A stretch of 13,296 bases of DNA from Sulfurimonas sp. (lineage in GTDB: Bacteria > Campylobacterota > Campylobacteria > Campylobacterales > Sulfurimonadaceae), in contig JAMORM010000006.1 in NCBI GenBank assembly GCA_027063585.1, forward strand, positions 1-13,296. Reading direction: 5' to 3'. The translations under genes and the position numbers were made by a program. This document shows positions 6,658-13,296 of the stretch, piece after piece; position 1 is the first letter of the stretch; every line of letters starts with the position of its first letter. The notes under the pieces are model-generated. The model made no database searches and had not been told where the DNA came from. It saw only the letters and a list, made by a program, of their open reading frames with translations.

Positions 6658-6970
6658 CCTCTTCCTCTAAAAGCATCATATTTTTTCGCCAATACCCGCG
6701 TCCGCCTTTGAGTGAAATGCAGTGGTGCTGCGGAAATTTTTCTTTATATTCTTTGAGTCGCTCAAGTGTTGCTTTGCCGGTATCGCAGTAAAAAACAAAA
6801 ACACTCCCTTTTGGATACTGTTTTAACTCATAAGGATTGTAGGTTATGCATTGGGTCTTTTCAATAGGTGCTAAAATAGTATCGACAAGCACTACATCAA
6901 CGCCTTCTTTTTCCAATTTTTGTTTATTTTGTAAAAACTCTTTTTGTGTCCATTCATCCGGATAATTCAT
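6650..6970 (-). CDS. Single-domain rhodanese-like protein
   Basis: The protein has 106 residues. The C-terminal half carries the rhodanese fold signature: VFVFYC62-D-T-G-K-A-T with a cysteine at the catalytic position, and LKGGRGYW (87-94). The N-terminal half is less typical but keeps the N-x-x-E/ITYNPYEL segment that precedes the active loop in single-domain rhodaneses. Sulfur transfer through a persulfide on C62 is the family activity; the acceptor is unknown. No signal peptide is seen, so it is cytoplasmic. It is the first gene of a pair with DUF309. There is no Shine-Dalgarno: the ATG follows TATAAT by six bases, suggesting a leaderless mRNA. Confidence 0.72.
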   Translation of the reverse strand: MNYPDEWTQKEFLQNKQKLEKEGVDVVLVDTILAPIEKTQCITYNPYELKQYPKGSVFVFYCDTGKATLERLKEYKEKFPQHHCISLKGGRGYWRKNMMLLEEEDA

Positions 6971-6976
6971 AATGCC

Positions 6977-6985
6977 ATTATATCA
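6977..6985 (-). promoter_or_regulatory. Extended -10 of the rhodanese-DUF309 operon
   Basis: The minus strand reads TGATATAAT, a perfect TGn-TATAAT, followed by GGCATT and then the ATG at 6970. The expected transcript start is at or within one base of the start codon. Confidence 0.65.
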
Positions 6986-6991
6986 CTTCTG

Positions 6992-7000
6992 TGCTATAAT
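6992..7000 (+). promoter_or_regulatory. Extended -10 of the SUV3-like helicase gene
   Basis: TGCTATAAT is a perfect TGn-TATAAT, followed by CTCTCT and the ATG at 7007. The expected transcript start coincides with the start codon. It is back to back with the rhodanese promoter; the two -10 hexamers are 12 bases apart. Confidence 0.65.
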
Positions 7001-7006
7001 CTCTCT

Positions 7007-9817
7007 ATGGCAAGAAAAAATAAAAAAAACAGTAAAATTAACCAAAGAATTAAAAAATATTTTGATGATGACCCCTTTGACGTGGGTATTGAACGGGTGG
7101 AGAGTAAAACACTCAGTGAACTTTTTGCAACACTGGGCATATACGATATAGACCACAATAAAACATTGATGGTAAAAACACTCCGAATGATTTGGAGTGA
7201 GGCAGACAGCGGCATGCGTCATGATATTTTGAACTTTTTTGAGAGCGACGGACGGGTGTATAAGTCTGAAAAACCAAAAGAACATACAGGGTTTGACAGA
7301 GAAGATAAAATCAATGCTATATTAGAAGAACTTGATGTGAATCAGGAAGAGGCCGTGCGTCTGCATGAAGCGTATTTACATGTAAGAAGCAAAAAAATCA
7401 CAATAGAAAAAATGGAGTCATCGCTGCGTCATATCCGTTTTGAGATGAAAAAAGAGAAGCTTGAGCGTGAACTTGAGGGCTTGTTCGATTTGGATGACTG
7501 TTTTGAATTTAATGCTTCACTTAAGTATGAACTGTATGAACAGAGTTTTCATAAAATTTTGACGCTTAAAACCAAGCCTTATTCTTATGAGTATATTGAG
7601 ACTGCACCTTTTGAAGAAATTGTAGAAAAAATAGGCAAAGATAAAGTTGTAACGGTACAATATAAACAGGAGAGTATTAACAACTTTTTAGCCTCATTAA
7701 AATATCCGCACTCCTATTTAACAACGAAAGAAATTTTAGACTCTTTACGTGCCTCACCTCCAAAATCAAAAGTAAACTATCCGTTACTATCACACAAGAT
7801 TTTAAAAAAGATTGTTAAAGCAAAAATAGATGCAGAGGGTGTTGAACTCCATGATGAAGAAGTTTTAATACGTCTAGACGAGCAGGTAAATCTGCCTTAT
7901 AGTGAAAGAGTATTTTCTTATAAATTGGAGTTACATGTAGAGCTTGAGGGTCTTTTAGAAGAGATATGGAACTCAAAGCGATTTAATTTTGATGCTATTT
8001 TGGCAGAGGTAAAAAAAGAGCATGAAGATGACTTTTTGCTTACGCTTGACGCGCTGGTAAAAGAGTGTGGGGAGTATGCACAACTGTTACACTTTACACC
8101 CGAAGAATTGTATGAAAGAGTGTATGAATTTTTGTTTGAACTGTTGCCGTTGAGTTTGACGATAACGCCAAAAATTCATAGAAAAATAACACGCAGATTT
8201 TTACATTCGATTCATGATGAGCTTATTAAAAAACAGCGTCAGGAGCTTTTGGCACGCACAATTCGTGATTTTAAAAATTTGTTTCCGATTGCAAGAAGTA
8301 TGCAAAGAAAACTGGTGTTGCATATCGGCCCTACAAACAGCGGAAAAACGTATGAAGCAATGCAGGCTCTTAAAGAAGCTGACACGGGCTATTATCTTGC
8401 ACCTTTGCGGCTTTTGGCACTTGAGGGGTATGAAACGCTCAAAGCAGAGGGCATTGAAAGCTCTCTTATAACAGGGGAAGAACAGATTCTTGATGATGAG
8501 GCAACACACATCAGTTCAACGATTGAGATGATGAATTATGATGTGGATGTGGATGTCTGCGTCATAGATGAAGTGCAGATGATAGATGACCGTGACCGTG
8601 GCTGGGCATGGGCAAATGCCATTATCGGTGCGCCTGCAAAAGAGGTCATTATGACGGGCTCGCCAAATGTCAAAGAGGCCATGATTGCACTTGCAGAGTA
8701 TTTGGGCGAGGAGCTTGAAATAAGAGAGTTTGAACGAAAAAATCCGCTTGAGCTTTTAGAAAAACCGACGCATCCAAAAGATGTAGAAGCAGCAACGGCC
8801 ATTATCGCCTTTAGCAGAAAAGATGTTTTAAGGCTGAAGCAAAATTTTTCAAAAGATTTTGAAGTGAGTGTAGTATATGGGAATCTCTCTCCGGAAGTCA
8901 GACGCGAAGAAGCAAGGCGTTTTCGAGAAGGTGAAACACAAATACTTGTAGCCACGGATGCCATCGCAATGGGAATGAACTTGCCTATAAAAACTGTACT
9001 CTTTTCAAAAGCCGAAAAATTTGACGGCATTATACAAAGAAATCTTTTCCCCTCAGAAATACATCAGATAGCAGGACGGGCAGGGCGTTATGGTCTGCAT
9101 GAAAACGGTTATGTAGGTGCTTTACATGCAGATGCACTAGGCATTGTCAAGAAAAATTTTACCAAGAGAGCCAAAGAGATAAATGTTCCTTTTAAGGTTA
9201 TGGCAAATTTGGAACATATAAAACTTGTCAGTACAATTTTAGAGGAAAATTCACTAGAAGAAATTCTACGATTTTTTATAAAAAATATGGTTTTTGACGG
9301 TCCATTTTATGCAGCTTCACTTGATGATATGCTTGAAGCGTCGCGTATAGTGGACAGTTATGATTTGGACATCGCGACAAAGTATCATCTCTCCTGTGCA
9401 CCGCTGACTCTGAAATCAGCCTATATTATCAGTGCATATGAGCGTTATATCAATGCTCTAGAGAAAAAAGAGCCGGTCTATTATCATGCACCGAAACTTA
9501 CGGGTTCATATGCGCAAACCTCCGAAGAACTGCTTCGTGCGGAAGATATGGTTAAAGAAATTTCTCTGTATTTGTGGCTGAGTTATCGTTTTAATGAGTA
9601 TTTTGTAGATGAAAACAAGGCAAGGGCATACAGAGGGGTTTTAAACAAGTATATAGAAGAGACACTCAGACAAACACAACTTGCACAGACCTGTAAACTT
9701 TGTAGTGCACCTCTGCCGGTAAACTCAAAGTATAGCATTTGTCAGTCATGTTTTAAAAAAATTATGTGCATAAAAGAGGACACAGGCGCTCACCGCGCTA
9801 AATCTTGTCGTGCCTAA
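7007..9817 (+). CDS. SUV3-like superfamily 2 RNA helicase with C-terminal zinc finger
   Basis: The protein has 936 residues. The helicase core starts near 430: Walker A GPTNSGKT (441-448), the DEVQ box (521-524) that replaces DEAD in the SUV3 group, a motif III-like [29 protein letters not shown], and motif [11 protein letters not shown] (686-694). A SUV3-type helical C-terminal region follows, then C896-x2-C899-x12-C912-x2-C915, a likely zinc ribbon. The first ~430 residues are a helical, charged extension that I do not recognise. Mitochondrial SUV3 unwinds RNA for the degradosome; a role in RNA turnover is an inference here. ATG 7007 was chosen because the upstream in-frame extension (from 6944) would cross the promoter and run antisense to the rhodanese gene. 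There is no ribosome binding site. The stop overlaps the receptor gene by four bases. Confidence 0.88.
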   Translation: MARKNKKNSKINQRIKKYFDDDPFDVGIERVESKTLSELFATLGIYDIDHNKTLMVKTLRMIWSEADSGMRHDILNFFESDGRVYKSEKPKEHTGFDREDKINAILEELDVNQEEAVRLHEAYLHVRSKKITIEKMESSLRHIRFEMKKEKLERELEGLFDLDDCFEFNASLKYELYEQSFHKILTLKTKPYSYEYIETAPFEEIVEKIGKDKVVTVQYKQESINNFLASLKYPHSYLTTKEILDSLRASPPKSKVNYPLLSHKILKKIVKAKIDAEGVELHDEEVLIRLDEQVNLPYSERVFSYKLELHVELEGLLEEIWNSKRFNFDAILAEVKKEHEDDFLLTLDALVKECGEYAQLLHFTPEELYERVYEFLFELLPLSLTITPKIHRKITRRFLHSIHDELIKKQRQELLARTIRDFKNLFPIARSMQRKLVLHIGPTNSGKTYEAMQALKEADTGYYLAPLRLLALEGYETLKAEGIESSLITGEEQILDDEATHISSTIEMMNYDVDVDVCVIDEVQMIDDRDRGWAWANAIIGAPAKEVIMTGSPNVKEAMIALAEYLGEELEIREFERKNPLELLEKPTHPKDVEAATAIIAFSRKDVLRLKQNFSKDFEVSVVYGNLSPEVRREEARRFREGETQILVATDAIAMGMNLPIKTVLFSKAEKFDGIIQRNLFPSEIHQIAGRAGRYGLHENGYVGALHADALGIVKKNFTKRAKEINVPFKVMANLEHIKLVSTILEENSLEEILRFFIKNMVFDGPFYAASLDDMLEASRIVDSYDLDIATKYHLSCAPLTLKSAYIISAYERYINALEKKEPVYYHAPKLTGSYAQTSEELLRAEDMVKEISLYLWLSYRFNEYFVDENKARAYRGVLNKYIEETLRQTQLAQTCKLCSAPLPVNSKYSICQSCFKKIMCIKEDTGAHRAKSCRA

Positions 9818-11403
9818 CTTTTAAATTCGTCAATAGTTTCTTGTAAAGATGAAGCAACCTGCACGAGTTTTTGCAAATCACTTTCAATACTCATAACGCT
9901 TGTTCCGTTCGCCGTTGAGAGTGTTTCAATTTTTGAAATATATGTAATGATTTCTTGAATATTTTGAGACATTTTTTCGCTGTCTGCCTTTGATTTGTTT
10001 GCCATTTCTGTAGAAGTTTTCATCGCATCTGTAGTCGTTGAAATTTTTTGTTCTACATCATTAGAAATATGCACAAGAGCTTCTATGTTTTGTGCGTTTG
10101 TCGCCATTTTATCACTGACATCATTAATAGATTGCACAATTGTGCTGACACTGATGTCTATCTCTGCCAAACTTTTTTGTGTACGTTCTGCAAGTTTTCT
10201 TACTTCATCGGCAACAACGGCAAATCCACGTCCGTGTTCACCGGCACGTGCTGCTTCTATAGCAGCGTTAAGTGCAAGAAGATTTGTCTGTTCTGCTATA
10301 TCTTTGATAACATTGAGTACATCTTTTACCTGGTCAGCATCATTTTTAAGCACTAAAAGTTCGCTAGAGAGTTCATTCTCACTCTCTACAAAGGTCTCTA
10401 CTTCATTGTTTAAGTTTGCCAATGAATCATATGCTTTTTCTAGTTCGTTTTCTGCTTCTAATATAGTTTCTTGTGTCGTTGTAGCGGCTTGAATGGTTTC
10501 ATCTAAGATATTTTGTATATCTTCACTTTTTTGACTTGTTTTAGAAACAATTTTTCTTTCTTGTTGCACTCCTTCTCGTATGACATGGGAAGCACTTTCG
10601 ATTTCAGAAGCAATTGCATTGTTTTGTTCACCCAAAGATTTGACTTCATTTATGGTAAATTGTATCATCTCAATAAAATGGTTGACTTCATTGGCTGTTG
10701 CACCAAACTCATTGCCTTTTTTATATGTAAGTCGTTTTGTCAGGTCTTTGTTACCGCTTACAAGGTCGGCTATTCTTTCCTTGAGGTTATTGAGCGGTGC
10801 GAAAATTTCACGGCTAAAAAAGATTAAAGCCATAATACTGAAAATAATACCGCCGATAATTAAAGAGATTATAAGTGTTCTGTTGGTTGCAGCGATTGCA
10901 TTATCGTTTTTGTCAAGTGATATTGTCAAGTCCATGGCACCAAGAGCAGAACCGACCTGTGTATTATAATGACACTGCAGACATCTTTGTTCAGCAATCA
11001 TAGGTTTTACCATTCGGATAACATGATATCCGTCTTGATTTTTTTCAATAATTTTAGTTTTTTTATTTTGTAAAACATCTCTTATAATAGGATCGTCTGT
11101 ATATTTTTCATTTGGAGCATATACTTCTAAAACAGCTTTTGATTTGGCAATTTTTAAGTCATTTATTCCATCAATTTTTTTTGCACTTTCAAAGGCGGTC
11201 TGAACCACTTCGGGATCACCCATCATCATACTTGTCGTCATTGTTTGAAAGATTGACTCACTGAGCATCTTTAAAGATTTTTTTGCCGTAGTATTTGAGA
11301 GATTGTGCAGTGTTGAGGAAAGATAGTAGGACATGCCGACAAGTCCGAGTATGCTCAGTGCTACAATGGAAAGAATTACTTTTGATTTTACTGATGCTAA
11401 CAT
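9814..11403 (-). CDS. Methyl-accepting chemotaxis protein with periplasmic c-type heme sensor domain
   Basis: The protein has 529 residues. Membrane segments at about 8-29 and 177-196 flank a ~145-residue periplasmic domain containing C141-L-Q-C144-H145, a c-type heme attachment motif, preceded by VKPMIAEQR as in heme-containing (DUF3365/Tll0287-like) sensor domains. A HAMP domain follows (about 197-250), then a long coiled coil and the receptor tip at 380-408 ([29 protein letters not shown]). No CheR-tethering pentapeptide is at the C-terminus. It probably senses a redox signal or a gas such as NO or O2 through the heme, and passes it to CheA/CheW. The start has TAAGG seven bases upstream of the ATG. 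The 61-base gap after cobT has its own -10, so it can be expressed separately. Its stop overlaps the helicase stop. Confidence 0.9.
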   Translation of the reverse strand: MLASVKSKVILSIVALSILGLVGMSYYLSSTLHNLSNTTAKKSLKMLSESIFQTMTTSMMMGDPEVVQTAFESAKKIDGINDLKIAKSKAVLEVYAPNEKYTDDPIIRDVLQNKKTKIIEKNQDGYHVIRMVKPMIAEQRCLQCHYNTQVGSALGAMDLTISLDKNDNAIAATNRTLIISLIIGGIIFSIMALIFFSREIFAPLNNLKERIADLVSGNKDLTKRLTYKKGNEFGATANEVNHFIEMIQFTINEVKSLGEQNNAIASEIESASHVIREGVQQERKIVSKTSQKSEDIQNILDETIQAATTTQETILEAENELEKAYDSLANLNNEVETFVESENELSSELLVLKNDADQVKDVLNVIKDIAEQTNLLALNAAIEAARAGEHGRGFAVVADEVRKLAERTQKSLAEIDISVSTIVQSINDVSDKMATNAQNIEALVHISNDVEQKISTTTDAMKTSTEMANKSKADSEKMSQNIQEIITYISKIETLSTANGTSVMSIESDLQKLVQVASSLQETIDEFKS

Positions 11404-11436
11404 AAAGATACCTTACTAGATTTGAAATTTTAAATA

Positions 11437-11442
11437 ATTATA
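11437..11442 (-). promoter_or_regulatory. Candidate -10 of the heme receptor gene
   Basis: TATAAT on the minus strand, in the gap between cobT and the receptor. A start near 11430 gives a leader of about 27 bases that includes TAAGG (11415-11411). There is no TGn extension and no convincing -35. Confidence 0.4.
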
Positions 11443-11464
11443 ACTAAAAAAAGTCTTTACAATG

Positions 11465-12520
11465 TTACATGCTGTATATTAGATACTCAATTTGTTCTAA
11501 AAGTGTTTGATTTGTGATAGTGTTTTTGTTTGCATATGCCAAAGAGGCTCCGGCACCCACACCCTCTTTAGCTTCGCCTTCATCATACTTTTTCAGGATT
11601 GGTATTGCTGTATTTTCAAAGTTGAATTTTGTATAAATCGCATGAGGTTTGTTGCTTAACTGCTCAAGTATATGAACAATATTTGAATTTTTATCTTCAA
11701 CAACCCATTGTGTTGTTGCTAAAGTGATATTGTCATGTTTTACACGCATTAAAACATCTTCTCTGAGCTTGTCAGCGATTAACAAACATGCTGCCATCTG
11801 TGTTCCTCCTGCTAAAACAATCTGGAATCGTTTCGAGGCTTCAAGTAAGAATCCGGCACAAAAAATGAGCATATTGTCGCTTACTATGCCAAGTTTTTCA
11901 AAACTTGTCATATCTTTATTTATTAAGCTTAGGGCTTTGTTTATCGTTTGTGTTTTAATGTCATTGGGTACATGTAAGAAACTTGAGGAAAAATCATCTG
12001 CACAGTTATAGTCGAGTGCCAAGGCTGAAGCAGTTGCCGTCGTTGTCCCCGCAGGTGTACTTTCCCCAAGAATAAGATAGTTCCCTTTAAGCTCATATGA
12101 TTTTCCAAACTCCATGCCTTTTATAAATATCTCTTTGGCATTGATATTTGCGCCTTCGTTTATGCTATTTGAAGCCTGTATATCAAAATGATGAACAATA
12201 CAGTTTTGTGGCTGTGCAGTAAGTCCTAAATCTAAAATCTCTATAGTGCTAAAAGGTGTGAGATTATGCACTGCACGGGTGATAAGTGCCGGTGTCGGTA
12301 CGCCCGTTGGTGTTTCAGCAAGTTCACCGAGTGAAAATACTTTTTCATTTGTAATAAATTCCGCATCAAGTGTAGGCGTAAGTGGAATCATACCGGGAAT
12401 TCCGGCTTGTGTTATACCTTTTATCTCACAGGTTTTTGTAACACTCGCTGCGAGTAAAAAGTCAGCTTTGCCCTCAGGCATGGCATCTAAATCATTTGTC
12501 AGTATGTTATATGTTTGCAT
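11465..12520 (-). CDS. cobT: Nicotinate-nucleotide:dimethylbenzimidazole phosphoribosyltransferase-like protein (TIGR00303-like)
   Basis: The protein has 351 residues, the usual length. Visible landmarks are GIPGMIPLTPTLDAEF, G-E-S-T-P-A-G-T-T-T-A-T-A (nucleotide-binding glycine-rich segment), VLAGGTQMAACLLIA, and KEGVGAGASLA at the C-terminus, which corresponds to the catalytic E-G-x-G-A-G segment. The family transfers the phosphoribosyl of nicotinate mononucleotide to the lower-ligand base of cobalamin. It is the form found in archaea, cyanobacteria and Campylobacterota rather than the E. coli CobT type. The ATG at 12520 was chosen; an in-frame TTG lies two codons upstream and the ribosome binding site is weak (AAAAAAG). 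The gene starts 21 bases after the deformylase-like gene and is probably in its operon. No other cobalamin gene is in the window, so the base used is unknown. Confidence 0.82.
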   Translation of the reverse strand: MQTYNILTNDLDAMPEGKADFLLAASVTKTCEIKGITQAGIPGMIPLTPTLDAEFITNEKVFSLGELAETPTGVPTPALITRAVHNLTPFSTIEILDLGLTAQPQNCIVHHFDIQASNSINEGANINAKEIFIKGMEFGKSYELKGNYLILGESTPAGTTTATASALALDYNCADDFSSSFLHVPNDIKTQTINKALSLINKDMTSFEKLGIVSDNMLIFCAGFLLEASKRFQIVLAGGTQMAACLLIADKLREDVLMRVKHDNITLATTQWVVEDKNSNIVHILEQLSNKPHAIYTKFNFENTAIPILKKYDEGEAKEGVGAGASLAYANKNTITNQTLLEQIEYLIYSM

Positions 12521-12541
12521 TGTCAAATCTTTTTTGAAATT

Positions 12542-13296
12542 TTACCATAGTAAAAAGTAATTAAGACCGAAAAGTACCGCTAATTTGGCTAACGTTATTG
12601 CTGTAACTCCTATAATATTTCCTATTTGGCAGGAAGAACAGTTTTTGTACTGCCTGCCCTCGTGTATTGCATAAAAAAAGTAAATGACAGTCAGAACAAG
12701 CATCGTAAACATTGCATAATTTTCTGCACTTTTTAAAAGAAGCAAATTTTCATCAGATAAAAAGAATTTTGATGCAAGTGCCACTAGAGAAATGACAAAT
12801 AAAAATTTGATTACATGGAGAATCTTGTCTCGTTTGAATGTCGTAGGACAACCGTTGTCTGTGATGGCATTTGTACCAAATTCAAGTTTTGAATCAAATA
12901 GCTTTCGTTCTGAGTCATCAAGACGTACTCTGAAGTTTGATCCGAAAACATAATCAAGTTTTCTTTGTATCGTGACGGCTAAATCACCTTCAGCTTCTAA
13001 AAATTGCTGGTTTGCATTTCTGTCTTCATACATGAGTTTTATTTTTTCATAGCGTTTTGTTTTTGCACTTAGTCCCGGAAAATAGGCTGTAGCTTCCACG
13101 GGTTCAACAGTTCCTTCGCGTTTAATAATTCTTGGATTGATTAATTCTAAAAATTCTCCATCATCTTTTTTTACTACTATGACGGCATAAGGTGAACCTA
13201 TTTGAAAGGCGGCGAGTGCATTTATATTGTTTGCTTCTATCGTATCTTTTAAATCCTCAATCAAATCAAAAAGCTCTTGATTGAAGTGTCTAACAT
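12542..13296 (-). CDS. Membrane-anchored peptide-deformylase-like pseudoenzyme (5' partial)
   Basis: The frame is open to the window edge: codons upstream of the TTG at 13264 read VRHFNQELFD, which matches the deformylase helix before motif 1, so the true start lies outside. The deformylase fold is recognisable from motif 1 (NALAAFQIG for GxGLAAxQ), LELINPRI, and the context of motifs 2 and 3. The metal and catalytic residues are gone: EGCLS is FPGLS (Cys to Gly, codon 13073-13075), and HExDH is RKLDY (from 12964 down; His to Arg, Glu to Lys, His to Tyr). After the domain come three membrane segments (about residues 150-168, 184-202 and 217-249 of the 250 seen) and a CSSC pair between the second and third. 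It cannot act as a metal deformylase; a scaffold or formyl-peptide-binding role is speculative. cobT follows 21 bases downstream. Confidence 0.75.
   Translation of the reverse strand, partial: VRHFNQELFDLIEDLKDTIEANNINALAAFQIGSPYAVIVVKKDDGEFLELINPRIIKREGTVEPVEATAYFPGLSAKTKRYEKIKLMYEDRNANQQFLEAEGDLAVTIQRKLDYVFGSNFRVRLDDSERKLFDSKLEFGTNAITDNGCPTTFKRDKILHVIKFLFVISLVALASKFFLSDENLLLLKSAENYAMFTMLVLTVIYFFYAIHEGRQYKNCSSCQIGNIIGVTAITLAKLAVLFGLNYFLLW

Noticed and set aside
6971..6980. AATGCCATTA, also present at 6116-6125 in the repeat island
   Set aside because: A single 10-base match in AT-rich DNA with no extended similarity; probably chance, though it contains part of the rhodanese -10.
6944..7006. 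N-terminal extension of the helicase
   Set aside because: It would be read through the promoter and antisense to the start of the rhodanese gene; residues there do not resemble the helicase.
8536..9030. Minus-strand open frame inside the helicase
   Set aside because: It is antisense to conserved helicase motifs, has no ribosome site and gives a low-complexity serine-rich product.
13262..13264. TTG as the true start of the deformylase-like gene
   Set aside because: The upstream codons in frame encode a continuation of the deformylase helix up to the window edge.

Overview
The window is AT-rich bacterial DNA and most resembles a free-living Campylobacterota (Sulfurimonas/Arcobacter-like). The evidence is the abundance of chemotaxis receptors, a split PAS/receptor pair of the Aer/CetA-CetB type, a SUV3-type RNA helicase, a CobT of the archaeal/cyanobacterial/epsilonproteobacterial (TIGR00303-like) family, and extended -10 promoters with no clear -35. 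The taxon is an inference from protein families, not from a marker gene. No rRNA, tRNA, CRISPR, integrase or transposase is visible.

Layout. 1-600 (+): 3' part of a c-di-GMP signalling protein (end of an HD-GYP domain followed by a degenerate GGDEF domain). 595-2091 (-): B12-binding-type radical SAM protein, overlapping it tail to tail. 2092-2890: no gene. This stretch holds seven units (the last one cut short) of an 89-bp tandem repeat built from hairpins, then a terminator for the chemoreceptor operon. 2891-4781 (-): a two-gene operon of a PAS sensor and a receptor with a C-terminal zinc-binding (CZB) domain. 4931-6031 (+): MFS transporter, divergent from that operon. 6032-6324: a second island of the same palindromic repeat family, interrupted by a 208-bp inverted-repeat structure. 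6325-6970 (-): overlapping genes for a rhodanese-like protein and a DUF309 protein. 7007-9817 (+): SUV3-like helicase with a C-terminal zinc finger, sharing a 36-bp divergent promoter region with the rhodanese gene. 9814-11403 (-): membrane chemoreceptor with a periplasmic c-type heme motif. 11465-12520 (-): CobT-like phosphoribosyltransferase. 12542-13296 (-, 5' end outside the window): a peptide-deformylase-like protein that has lost its metal ligands and carries a membrane tail.

How the genes fit together. The functional theme is sensing of redox and energy state: a PAS (probably FAD) plus CZB receptor pair, a heme-c receptor and a c-di-GMP effector. The remaining genes are housekeeping or accessory. 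The most unusual content is (i) the palindromic repeat family, whose hairpins vary by compensating substitutions and which has spread to three intergenic sites, even supplying the C-terminus of the DUF309 protein; (ii) a divergent promoter pair in which both genes have TGnTATAAT exactly six bases before ATG and no Shine-Dalgarno, suggesting leaderless mRNAs; and (iii) the membrane-anchored deformylase pseudoenzyme beside cobT.
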